Source: Neostapfia colusana (Eukaryota; Streptophyta; Magnoliopsida; Poales; Poaceae). Taken from it: DNA of 64,000 nt. Below are positions 42,896 through 54,878 of this stretch, piece after piece; the first letter of the stretch is position 1, and each line of letters starts with the position of its first letter. Where the stretch lies: NCBI GenBank assembly GCA_030760725.1, contig JASWHV010000012.1, positions 56,141,652 to 56,205,651 on the forward strand, written 5' to 3'. The notes under the pieces are model-generated. The model saw only the letters and a program-made list of their open reading frames with translations, was not told where the DNA came from and did not search any database. The position numbers were made by a program, and so were the translations under genes.

Positions 42896-44846
42896 GGTTG
42901 GGGTGCAATGCTTCAACTGTGGTGAAGTGGGGCACTACGCCCATAAGTGCCCAAAGAAGAAGCCCATGCAGCCACAACAACAGAATGTGATGCGAGGACG
43001 GGTGAACCACGTGACCATGGAGAATGTGCAAGAGGCACCTGACGTGGTAATTGGTAAGTTTCCAACCAACTTACACATTGCAACCCTGTTGTTCGATTCT
43101 GGTGCCACCCACTTGTTCATTGCTCAAGGGTTTGTTAAGAAGCATGATCTAGCAACAACACAAATGAACCATATGCTAGCAGTAAACTCTCCAGGGGGAG
43201 AGATAAGGACAAGACAAGTGTGTTCCAAGGTGAATTTAGACATTAATGGGGTAGTATTTACTGCAAACCTCATAGTGATAGACTCACAAGGCATAGATTT
43301 TATTTTGGGTATGGATTAGTTGACCAAACATAAGGGAATCATCCATTGTTCGACAAGAACGGTGGAACTAACTCACCCTAGTGGCACAAGAGTGAAGTTC
43401 ATAACTGTACAAGAACCTAGGAGGGACCTTAAACTCAATCACGTTGAGGTGGAGGTGGAAGAGATCAGGATCATCATGGAATATCCAGACGTTTTTCTAG
43501 AGGAGTTGCCAGGTATGCTCCCCGATCGCGAAGTGGAATTCGCGATTGAGCTAGTGCCTAGAACAGCTCCAATATACAAGAGGCCTTATCGGATGGACTC
43601 CAAACAGATGGAAGAGATCAAGGAACATATAAGAGAATTGACGGAGAAGGGGTATATTCGTCCTAGTTCCTCACCATGGGGAGCTCCAGTGATATTTGTG
43701 CCCAAGAAGGACGGAACCCAAAGGTTATGCGTAGACTACCGTGCATTGAATGAAGTAACCATCAAGAACAAGTACCCATTACCCCGCATTGAAGACTTAT
43801 TTGATCAGTTGAAGGGAGCTTGTGTGTTCTAAAAAATTGATCTTAGGTCGGGATACCACCAACTGAAGATAAGGCAAACCGACATTCCAAAGACAACTTT
43901 CGTATCTCGGTACTTGTTGTATGAATACACCGTCATGCCTTTCGGCCTAACTAATGCCCCTACATACTTCATGTATCTCATGAACAAGATATTCATGGAA
44001 TATCTGGACAAATTTGTGGTGGTTTTCATTGATGACATTCTCGTCTTCTCCAAAGATGAAGAAGAACATGAGGGACATTTAAGGTTGGTGTTGCAAAAGC
44101 TGAGAGAACACCAACTATATGCCCAGTTGAGCAAGTGTGAGTTTTGGTTGAAGAGAGTTCCTTTCTTAGGACATATAATCTCGGAGGGAGGAATCTCCGT
44201 AGATCCCGACAAGATCGAGGATGTGCAGAAGTGGAAGACCCCCGAAAATGTCGGGGAAGTTCGAAGCTTCTTTGGATTGGCTGGGTATTATCGACGGTTT
44301 ATCGAGGGTTTCTCCAAGATTTCAAGACCCCTCACCAAATTGTTAGAGAAGGGAATCACATTCGCATGGACACCGCAGTGCGAGACGAGTTTTCAAGAAT
44401 TGAAGAAAAGATTGACAACAGCCCCAGTGCTAGTTATGCCGGATATGCAGAAGAATTTTTCGGTGTACTGCAATGCATCTGGACACGGGTTGGGATGTGT
44501 TCCCATGCAAGAGGGGCAGGTCGTGGCGTATGCGTCCCGGCAGCTCCGAAAACACGAGAAGAACTATCCTACACATGACCTAGAGCTAGCCGCAGTGGTA
44601 CACGCATTGAAGATTTGGCGACATTACTTAATGGGAAAGAGGACAGAGATATATACGGATCATAAGAGCTTAAAGTATATTTTCACACAGCCAGATCTCA
44701 ACCTCAGACAAAGGAGATGGTTAGAGCTAATCAACAACTTCGATGTGGGCATCAACTATCATCCTGGGAAAGCGAACGTCGTGGTAGATGCTTTAATCCA
44801 GAAGGTGCAGGTCAATAGGCTGAGCTTAAAGGACATGCCTACATAA
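42723..44846 (+). pseudogene. pol: A3 protease, RT and RNase H, with stops
   Basis: One frame after the gag frameshift: zinc knuckle, protease (LLFDSGATHLFIAQ), RT (PLPRIEDLF, FIDDIL), RNase H (SVYCNASGHGLG; the first catalytic Asp of CDASG is Asn here). Stops occur at 43317-43319 (Trp TGG to TAG in GMDWL), 43830-43832 (Ser to TAA before KIDLRSGYH) and 44844-44846. Translation would end in protease. Confidence 0.92.
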
Positions 44847-46351
44847 TAGAAGGAAGAGGTTGTAAAACTCAATCTATGTCTGGTGAATAGTGGTGAGGCC
44901 ATCTCCATGGAAGTGGACTCCACATTAGAGCAAGACGTACGCAATGGTCAGAAGAATGACGAGAAGATACAGAGATTAGAGAACTCATCAAAGAAAATAA
45001 AGCCCCTGGGTTCAGAGAGGATGAACAAGATACGGTGTGGCATGGGAAAAGAATCTGTGTGCCTGAGGTAAAGGAGATCCGTGAATTGATTTTGAAGGAG
45101 GCTCATGATTCCGACTATTCCATTCATCCTGGAAGTACAAAGATGTATCATGACCTCAAGAGCAGATATTGATGGTATGGCATGAAGCGAGATGTCGCGG
45201 AACATGTTGCCCTATGTGACACATGTCAGTTGGTGAAAGCAGAACATCAACGACCCGCGGGACTATTGCAACCACTCAATGTGCCTGAATGGAAATGGGA
45301 AGAAATAGGTATGGACTTCATAGTGGGACTACCCAGGACCCAATCGGGATATGATTCGATATGGGTCATCATCGACAAGCCAACCAAGGTAGCTCATTTC
45401 ATCCATGTGAAAGAAAGCTACAGCGGATCCAAATTGGCGGAATTGTACATGTCAAGGATCGTGTGTTTCCATGGAGTGCCAAAGAAGATAGTGTCGGACC
45501 GAGGGACACAGTTCACCTCAAGGTTCTGGCAGAAGTTACATGAAATCATGGGAACTCATCTAAATTTTAGTTCTGCCTATCACCCCCAGACTGACGGGCA
45601 GACGGAAAGAACCAATCAGATCCTTGAGGATATGCTGAGAGCGTGTGCGCTCAAGAACAATAGGAGTTGGGATAAGAACTTACCGTATGCGAAGTTCTCC
45701 TATAACAACAGCTATCAGGCTAGTATGAAGATGTCACCATTTGAGGCTTTGTATGGGAGGAAGTGCAAAACTCCACTATTTTGGAACCAAACAGGGGAAA
45801 GTAAAGTGTTTGGGCCCGAGGTACTACAAGAAGCCGAGGTGAAAGTGAGGGAAATCTGCAACAACTTGAGGATAGCACAGACACGACAAAAGAGCTATGC
45901 CGATGTATGGAGAAGAGAGCTCATTTTCAACGTGGGGGACTATGTTTATCTCAAGGTGTCCCCTATCCGAGGACTTCGTCGGTTCAAGGTGAAAGGAAAG
46001 TTATCACCTCGATACATTGGACCCTTTCAGATCCTAGAGAGGAAAGGCGAAGTGGCATATCAACTAGAACTACCGGCTCACCTATCGGATGTGCACGATG
46101 TATTCCATGTGTCACGACTCAAGAAATGTCTAAGGACGCCTGAAGAGATGTTACCCATGAGTGAGGTTGACGTACGAGAGGATCTGTCTTATGCCGAGCA
46201 ACCGGTCAAGATTTTGGAGATAATGGAACGCCTCACAAGAAATAAAAGAATCCGGATGTGCAAGGTGCAGTGGAAGCATCACTCGGAAGAGGAAGCCACA
46301 TGGGAGCGAGAAGACGAGCTTAAGGCACAGTTTCCGGAATTGTTTTCCTAG
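44847..46351 (+). pseudogene. pol: A3 integrase and chromodomain
   Basis: The frame continues from RNase H to about 44970, where bases are missing relative to A1 (gataga/agagat region) and the frame shifts. A TGA near 45171 replaces Trp in the YWWYG motif. From 45182 it is open: CDTCQ, GMDFIVGLP, SDRGTQFTS, FKVKGKLSPRYIGPF, and a chromodomain-like end (CKVQWKHHSEEEATWE) stopping at 46351. Confidence 0.92.
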
Positions 46352-46378
46352 AACCAACAATCTCGAGGACGAGATTTC

Positions 46379-46396
46379 TTTTAGAGGTTGTTGAGC
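46379..46396 (+). other. A3 polypurine tract, eroded
   Basis: Reads tttagaggttgttgagc where A1 has ttaaggggggtagagc, so G-run bases have become T. This must postdate its insertion, since the tract is needed for replication. Confidence 0.7.
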
Positions 46397-46796
46397 TGTA
46401 ACACCCCAAAACCTACTAATGAGGGGAGTTTAAAAATTTTTGGACGTAATGCATGTGATAAACAATTCAAATTCAAACTGGAATTTAAATTCAAATCAAA
46501 ACAGAAAAAGAAAAGGAAAAAGAAAAAGAAAAAGAAAAAGAAAACCCAAACCGGCCAGTGGGCCGAAACCCGCCAGCCGGCCCAAATACCCCCGTGCCAA
46601 CCCGAACCCGCGCCCCCTCTCCCTCCCTCTCACTGACACGCGGGGCCCGCGTGTCATCCCTCTCCTCCCGCGCGACCCAACCGACCCCGGCTCTCTCGCA
46701 CCCGGATCAAAACTGACCTTCGGAAACCCGCGCCCCCAGCCCGATCTTCGGCCCCGGACGCTGCTACTTATCCAAACCGACCCGCCGCCACCTCTC
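46397..46796 (+). repeat. A3 3' LTR, first 400 bp
   Basis: Starts TGTAACACCCC; ends at the copia insertion. It includes an AAAAAG-type simple repeat (about 46499-46543) that is longer than in the 5' LTR (about 37320-37348). Continues at 56508. Confidence 0.93.
46792..46796. other. Target site duplication of the copia element
   Basis: ctctc, repeated at 56503-56507. The uninterrupted A3 5' LTR has a single ctctc at the matching place (cgcctctcctcgtg). Confidence 0.93.
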
Positions 46797-48400
46797 TGTG
46801 AGACCTATGTGTGCTGAATACATTGGCAATTAGGATAAAAGTTAGCATTAACATTCAAAGTTTTGAATATTGCCAAAACATTCTTCTGTGACAAGGTCCG
46901 ACAAGTTCTTTGTTAGGTCCGCCAAGTGTTGGCAAGGTCCGACGCAAGGTCCGGAGAGCTTCTGTGAGGTCCGGAGCTTGTTTTTAGAGAGCTCCCGTGA
47001 AGTTCAACTCTTAGAACTGCAGCGTCTTGTTTTTGCTTTTAACTCGCAATGTTTCAAACTTGCTTTATGGGAATGTTTGCTTAGTATTAATTTGCTAAGT
47101 TTTTGGTGTGTTTTGGTGGTTATGGCTATTAACATTTGATATGGTTTGCAACATGCTTATGTGACGTGCTCATGTAAGGTGTTGTGGTTTTCGAACTAAC
47201 ATGAGTCAAGTCGAGGACTTGTGCTCGGAAGAATTGGTTGTTTATTCATGTGCAGGTGTTGCTTGAGTTCAAGACATGGCTGGTGACGGGATCCTTGGAC
47301 TAGTCTCAGGGAGGAGATGAGGTTCCAACAACCAAGTTCGGGAGGAGCTGTGGTTGAGTTGATCGGGAGGTCGCGCAGCATGTTTGGATCAAGGGCAGTG
47401 CATATGAAGGTTGCGTGTACGTCGTTGGAAGGTGTTTGCACGTGTGCAAGGAGTGCATGGACGTGGCAACATTGTTCCAAGGCGTGATGAAGAGAAGTGT
47501 ACGTAAAGAATTGGTCGGAAAGGTCCAACCGACTAGGTTATGGACTCAGGCTGCGGCTGAGTCGTGTTTGACTCAAATATGGAATGTTTTGAGTTGGTTA
47601 TGATAGGATTTCGTTTGGGTCATGAATTTGAGTTATTTTAGGAATGTTTGGAATGTTCCTAAGGTGTTTGGAAGTCTTAAGATTGCTTCTATCTGCGTAT
47701 AGAAGAGTCTTGAGCAGTATTGGAAAGTTACAGTTTGAATCCAAGTAGGAGTAGGAGTCCTAGTTTGAGTTGAGTTGGCCTTAGGGCTGGTTATATAAGC
47801 AAGGGGGGCCAAGTCTCATGGGTGCACGACTTTGGGCTGTTCCTCTTGTGTTTCTATTGAATAAATTTTATTGTTTCGAGGAGCTTTTGTGCCTTGTTCG
47901 TCCGACTTGTTTTTCGTCAAGTCTTTCTCGCCGAGTTTCTGGACAGACCGACGTTGCTTCGGTGTTTCGTTCATAACTCGAGTTTTACAGATTCGATTGA
48001 CGTGATTCTTTTTGGGTTGTTTTCACAACTCAATTATCTATCATATGTGAAATTTTCAAGAGCTTAGGATCTGTATTTTTTGAGATACACGAGTTTCATT
48101 GCAGCGTTGCAGATCTGTTTTATATCAGGTAGAACAGATTGATCTTCGTTTAATTTTTTGGTCGTATCTCAAGTTTTACTTCGTGTTTTCAAGTGATTCT
48201 TGTTGTATTAGATCCGTGACTTGATTCTCTATCTCTCTACTTGATTTGTCACGGTTGAACACGTTTGAAAACACTTGCACACATGGTTTCTTTAACCGAT
48301 TGATTTTTTGCTGAGGGGTTTTTGTTGTTTCCGCTGCGAAAAGTTTTAATCTACCATTCACCCCCCTCTGGTAGCTTTTCACGTGTTCTTTGATCCTGCA
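46797..48400 (+). repeat. Copia 5' LTR (1604 bp)
   Basis: TG to CA ends. Five aggtccg motifs occur at about 46894-46973. TATATAA at 47802-47808, AATAAA near 47870. Ends gatcctgca before the primer site. Confidence 0.93.
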
Positions 48401-48402
48401 AT

Positions 48403-48414
48403 TGGTATCAGAGC
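48403..48414 (+). other. Copia primer binding site
   Basis: TGGTATCAGAGC two bases after the LTR; initiator Met tRNA complement, extended match to gccaagg. Confidence 0.92.
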
Positions 48415-48461
48415 CAAGGTGCTCTAATCTTTGTGATTTGCACGTGTTTTGACTAACCATC

Positions 48462-50582
48462 ATGGAGAAGTACTCCGCAAAACCTTGTGTGTTCAATGGC
48501 ATCGATTTTCAGGTTTGGAAGGCGCGGATGGAGGCCTACATACAGGCGCAAGGCTTCGCCATATGGGAAAAGGTCTACCGGAACTTCGATGTACCACCCA
48601 AAGATCAAGTTACGGCTACGAACATGAGAGATGTTGACAACAACAACAAGGCTCGCAACTTAATCATCCAAGGATTGACTCAAAGCGACTTCGACCGTGT
48701 TGCACACCTCCGATCTGCATATGATGTTTGGAAAGCTCTTTGTGGCTACCATGAAGGATCCAATACGATCAAGGAGGTAAGGCAAGATATGTTCAAGAAA
48801 AAATACATGCGCTTTGAGATGCAACCCGGTGAGTCAATTGACGACCTTTTTGCTCGCTTTAATAAAATTCTCAGCAACTTGCGTAGTGTCAATGTTAACT
48901 TTTCAGATGCTGAAAATGCTATACAATTGTTAGGAGCATTAGATATGTCAATTTGGGAGATGAAAGTTACATCTATTCGTGAATCTACTGTCATGAGTTC
49001 TCTTACTTTAGACGTGCTTTATTCTAAATTGAAAACTCATGAAATTGACATCATTTCACATAAAAACCCCAACAAGTCTATTGCATTTGTTTCGCAACGT
49101 GACATGTCTAGTTCTAGTCAATCATCATCTAGTGGTGCACTCTCGTTGCTGTCCTCTCTAACCCTTGAACAGATTGAAGAGTTTCCAGAGGAGGAGCTTG
49201 CACTCATCTCTACTCGGTTCTCAAAAGCATTGCAAAATGTGAGAACTAGAAGGAGAGGAAGCTCCGGACCTCAACGATGTTTTGAATGTGGTAAGACAGG
49301 ACATTTTCGCACGGAGTGCCCTAACCTTTCAGGTCCGACTTCAGGTGAAGAAAAGCAAACAAGGCCGAAGAAATCGTTTGCAAAGAATAAGAAGAAGAAA
49401 GATTTATCAATGCGCAACATAGTGCATAGTATGATCTCTGCACTTCAAGATTTCGGCTCAAGTGATGTGGACACCGGTAGTGATGAAGATGAAGAAGCTA
49501 TGGCAAATATGTGCTGCATGGCGAGCAAGTCAAGTTCAAGCTCCGAGGAGGCAGAACACAACAGCGACGATGAAGAGGTATGTCCCACTTGCGAGGAAAT
49601 GTGTGATGCTATTTCTCGTGCCACTGTTATATTAAAGAAAAAGGATAAAAAACTTAGGAACAATGCTGTTAAAATTGAATCACTAGAATCTGAAATTAAT
49701 CATTTAAAAACTTTGATTCCTAGTGATGATTCTTGTTCCTCATGTGATTTGATTTATGAACAATTATCCTCTTTAAGAAGTGCACACGCATCTACACTTT
49801 ATAAACATGAACTTGAAATTGAAAAGAACAAAGAGCTTGCTGCACTTAATGATAAAAATTTGAAAGATGCTTGTTGTTCTACAATTGATTTGCATTGTTC
49901 TTCATGTGATGATCTGAATAAGAAACTAAATGATGCTATGAATGAGATTTCTATTTTGAACAATGCTTTACGTGTGCATGAAGTTAAATATTGTTCAAAT
50001 TGCAAACTAAAAGGAAAAACTTCATGTGAAAACTGCTTTGATCTGTCCAATAAACTTGATGACATGCATAGGACACTAGATCGGTTTTCTAATGCAAATA
50101 AGAACCTAAACTTACTGCTGAATTCTTCCAAGTCTTGTAATGATAAAACTGGTTTAGGTTTTAATTCTCATGCTCATGCTAAGGCACACCCACCTAAAGT
50201 TGTAAAGTCATTAGGAAGCGGTTTGATTGAAACAGCTTCTAGACAAAAAGAGGTGATTTTCAAATCTGCAGGAGTACTGTCCCATTCGGGTTCTAATAAA
50301 CGTGTTGCTTGCTCATCTAGACATGATAATAAGGTTATTTTTCATTGTACCTACTGTAGTAGAGATAGTCATGTCATGGATTTTTGTTATAGACTAGCTA
50401 AACACGATAAGAAACAAAGAATACTTGCTAGATCACATAACAACCAAGCAAAATCTGCTAGACCGAATGTTCGGAGCTTGCAACCTGCTGTAATTAGTCA
50501 AAAACTTGCTCCCCGACCTACTGTTTTTTGTGCTACATATAACACATCTTCTAAGTCAGTAGTTGGGAACAAAAAATTTTGA
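48462..50582 (+). pseudogene. gag: Copia gag (706 aa)
   Basis: Starts MEKYSAKPCVFNG. Residues 1-190 are the copia capsid region (FQVWKARMEAYI, then NLIIQGLTQSDFDRV). A CCHC knuckle CFECGKTGHFRTECP lies at about residue 270. It is followed by a Lys-rich stretch, an acidic stretch and long coiled-coil type helices with repeated CSSCD motifs (about 390-520). This length and layout are typical of Sirevirus gag. The TGA at 50580-50582 lies where Trp is expected (KFWCLAHK), so the native gag-pol continued in the same frame. Confidence 0.9.
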
Positions 50583-53500
50583 TGTTTGGCTCATAAACCT
50601 GCTGTACCTTCTCAGCTTTCGCGTGTTATTCCTGCTCGACGTCGTGTGACTCAGTATTGGATTCGTAAAAGTCTTTTAACTAACCCCAGTATTGAGTCAT
50701 CGACGTATTGTGCTGCTGTGTAGGTTTCACGTTTGAGGAAGGAGAACATTTGGATTGTGGATTCAGGTTGCTCACGCCATATGACCGGTAACAAAGAATG
50801 GTTCTCCTCTCTCTCTTTTGTGTCACGTGTAGAAAATGTTACTTTCGCCGATAACTCTTCTACTCCCATAATTGCTAAAGGTTCGGTTAGAGTAAACAAT
50901 CTCTACACTTTGAAAGATGTGGCACTTGTTAAAAATTTGAAATACAACTTGCTTTCGGTTTCACAATTGCTAGATGAAAATCTAGAGGTTAGCTTTGCTA
51001 AAAATTGCTGCAAGGTTGTAGATTCAAAAGGTGAGCTTTTGTTTAACATGTCTAGGTTTGGAAGAGTTTTTAAAGCTGATTTTGATTTGTCAACTTCTAA
51101 GCATCCGCGTCTAGTTGCTAATGATACAAAGGATCTATATTTTTGGCATCGTAGACTTGGTCACATAGGCTTTGATCATCTCACTCGTGTTAGTGCTCTC
51201 GATCGCATACGTGGGCTGTCGAATCTTAAAAAGGACAATGATATTGTGTGCTCTTCTTGTAGACATGATAAGTTTGTTGCAGGTTCACATGCTCCTCTCA
51301 CAATGACCATGACAGCTGAACCGGGATACATATTGACACAGTAGGTCCGGCACGTGTTCAATCCTTCGGAGGTAAATGGTATGTGCTTGTGATTGTTGAT
51401 GATTATTCCAGATATTCTTGGGTTTATTTTATGGCATCTAAGAATGAAGCTTTTAGTCATTTTAGAACTTTATTTCTTAGATTATCTATTGATCACCCAG
51501 GATCATTAAAAGCAATTAGAAGTGATAACGGAACTGAATTTAAAAACCAATCCTTTGATCACTTTTGTGCTGAAAATGGAATAGATCATCAATACTCTTC
51601 ACCCTATGTACCACAACAAAATGGTGTCGTAGAAAGAAAGAACAGGACCTTAGTTGAGATGGCTAGGACTATGCTTGATGAATATCAAACTCCTAGGAAA
51701 TTTTGGGCTGATGCAATTGCAACCGCTTGTTGTGTCTCAAATCGTGTTTTCTTGCATGCTAAGCTTGGAAAAACCCCATATGAGCTCCGGTTTGAACATA
51801 GGCCTAGTGTTACACACTTTAGGGTTTTTGGTTGCAAATGCTTTGTTAAGAAACATGGTAATCTTGATAAATTTGAAGCTAGATCTGTTGATGGCATGTT
51901 TCTTGGTTATCCATCTCATACTAGAGGCTACCGTGTGCTGTTACTTGACATTAACAAAATTGTGGAGACTTCCGAGGTTTCTTTTGATGAAGCTACCCCA
52001 AGTACTAGCTCCGATATTGCAGGTCCGGATCCATATCCGCAGGGGGAGAGTATTTTTATTGAAGAAGATGAAGAAGTGGTGCTGCTGCCCGAAAACTCAG
52101 AAGTAAATAACGATCAAGCTGCTGATTTTGCACCACAACCAGCACCAACAGTCACTACTGCTGGTTCGGACCTTCCTCAATCAACAAGCTCTCCTAATCA
52201 AAGGTCCGAACATGAAGAAGAAGGTGCTTGTGAAGTGTCTACTCCCCTCCGAGTACTCAAAAGTCATCCTCCACAACAAATCATTGGAAGCTTGCATGAA
52301 TGAGTCACTCGGTCCAGGTTTTGCAATCCAAACTCTCATGCTCACTCTGCTTTTGTTGCTTCTTTTGAACCCAAGGATATATCACACGCACTCACTAATG
52401 AATCTTGGATTAATGCCATGCAAGAAGAGTTAGAAAATTTTGAAAGAAATAATGTTTGGAAACTTGTACCTCCACCTCAAGGTCACACATTAATTGGAAC
52501 TAAATGGGTATTTAAAAATAAGCAAAGTGAGGATGGGGTTGTGGTTAGGAATAAATCTAGGTTGGTTGCTCAAGGTTTCACTCAAATTGAAGGTCTAGAT
52601 TTTGATGAAACATTTGCTCCTGTTGCTAGATTAGAAGCTATAATAATTTTATTAGCATTTGCTGCATCTAAAGGTTTCAAGTTATATCAAATGGATGTTA
52701 AAAGTGCTTTTCTTAATGGCTACATAGAGGAGTAGGTTTATGTTAAGCAGCCACCGGGTTTTGAAAATCCAAATTTTCCTAATCATGTTTACAAACTGTC
52801 CAAAGCCTTGTACGGTCTAAAACAAGCCCCTAGAGCATGGTATGATAGGTTAAAAACATTCTTACTTGAAAAGGGGTTTACCATGGGCAAGGTTGATAAA
52901 ACTCTTTTTGTACTTAAGCATGGCAATGACTCATTATTCGTTCAAGTGTATGTGGATGATATTATCTTTGGTTGTGCTTCTCATGATCTCGTGTCCAAGT
53001 TTTCAGCTATGATGAGTTCAGAATTTGAGATGAGTATGATGGGAGAACTCACATACTTTTTGGGGCTGCAAATCAAGCAAACAAAAGAAGGAACTTTTGT
53101 GCATCAAACTAAGTATACAAAGGACCTTCTTAAGCGCTTCAACATGGACAAATGCAAGCCTCTTCGGAATGGGAACAGCAACAACACTTGAACTTGACGA
53201 AGATGGTGACCCGGTCGATAAAAAAGAATACAGAAGTATGATTGGATAAATTTTGTATCTCACAGCGTCAAGACCGGACATACAATTCAGCGTATGTCTT
53301 TGTGCACGTTTTCAAGCTTCTCCACGTGCTTCACATCGCCAAGCCATCAAAAGGATTCTCAGGTACCTACATGGAACTCAAGAATTTTGCATTTTCTTCC
53401 TTCTTCCTCAACCGTTTCTTTGAAAGCTTTTTCGGATGCTGATTTTGGGAGTTGTAGGATTGATAGGAAAAGTACTTCGGGTGCTTGTCATTTTCTTGGT

Positions 53501-53896
53501 AATTCACATGTTGCTTGGTCCTCTAGAAAACAAAGTTCAGTTGCACAATCCACGGCTGAATCTGAATATGTAGCTGCGGATAGCGCTTGCTCACAAATTC
53601 TTTGGATTGTTCAAGCACTTAAGAACTATGGGGTTGATTTAGATAGTGTTCCACTGTTTTGTGATAACACTAGTGCAATTTGTATTGCTAAAAACCCCGT
53701 GAAACACTCTAGAACTAAGCACATTGACATTAGGTATCACTTTCTTCGTGATAATGTTGAAAAAGGAAACATTGTGCTTCACCATGTCGATACCGAACAA
53801 CAATTGGCTGATATTTTTACAAAACCTTTGGATTTCACTCGTTTTTGTTTCATTCGTAGTGAAATAGGGGTTATGCATCCTCATGGCTTAAATTGA
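50583..53896 (+). pseudogene. pol: Copia pol: protease, integrase, RT, RNase H
   Basis: Protease WIVDSGCSRHMTG near 50760. Integrase zinc part (HRRLGHIGFDHL, CSSC) then a frameshift near 51330, core with SDNGTEF and QQNGVVERKNR. RT with WKLVPPPQGHTLIGTKWVFK and catalytic YVDD (VQVYVDDIIFG near 52950). RNase H (FSDADFGS, KQSSVAQSTAESEYVA, ADIFTKPL). Lesions: a stop near 50720, TGA at 52301-52303 (CGA to TGA), TAG at 52733-52735, frameshifts near 53170 and 53385. Inactive. Confidence 0.92.
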
Positions 53897-54878
53897 GGGG
53901 AAGTTTTTGAAACTTTGAAAGTCTATGTGTGAATCTGAAACTAAAACAATATGAGCATAGTATTTCATACATATATGACTTTGTGATTCCTTTTACAGGC
54001 TGAAAGTTCTTACTACATTACTCATGTTATACATTTTGTAGTTTTTGCCATGACTAGTAATTGGAATAATTACTTACACTAAATATGGTCATGATCGAAC
54101 TTTCTTGCTGTTTTGAACTTGTTACGTGCTCACAAGTGCTTTTAATCATAAAAAATTAATCAAGTGATCAGCTCACATGTTGAGTTTTCAAATAAAAAAT
54201 TGAGAAAAGATCAAGAGAATATGCATGCATCGCACTTCTTCTTTTGAGATTGCTTATCATTGCACTAAGATATGAACTTGGAAGGAATTGTGTATGACTA
54301 AAACCAGGTCCTTAAGCTTCTGATTGTCAAATGACATAGGCTTGGCTTGGTTGGTTAGAATAAGGCTGATGCGGCATATAATCTCTTGCAAATATCATAT
54401 GATCAACTTTGTGCCTTAAATGATTATGAATAATAAAAATGCAGCAACAAGTGTCATGTTTCAGGTTTTGAAATAGTTGAGTAAGGGAGATCATGACTTG
54501 CTTAAACTGAAAAATACATTTGATCTCTAGCATGGCTTACACTACTTTATGTATCTCATTGATGTGATAGTGTAAGTAACCTGATAGTATGACTTGGATG
54601 AGCTTTGTTTTGTATGTATATGTTACAATATGCTCATAACATTTAAAAATTTCTCTTTTGAACCTTGCTGAATACATTGTCAAAGGGGGAGAAATATGTA
54701 TAAGGAGAGATTTTTTACACTTTGCATATGTTATACACTTTCTTCCTTCTCTGATTTTAAAAAATGGGGAGAAATTAATAAAGGGGGAGAAATGAGTTTT
54801 CAAAGCTTTTCAAAACTTTTCATAAGCCAATGTTCGGATTTTAATTGGTGTTGCCAATGCATTCATCAAGGGGGAGAT
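53897..54878 (+). other. Copia non-coding region with multiple purine tracts
   Basis: No ORF. Purine tracts gggggagaaat or close variants occur at about 54684, 54766 and 54783, and the last, aagggggagat, touches the 3' LTR at 54878. Repeated polypurine-like tracts before the 3' LTR are a reported Sirevirus trait. Confidence 0.75.

Noticed and set aside
53897..54700. Envelope-like ORF of the Sirevirus-type element
   Set aside because: No open frame of useful length and no membrane or signal segment is visible after RNase H.
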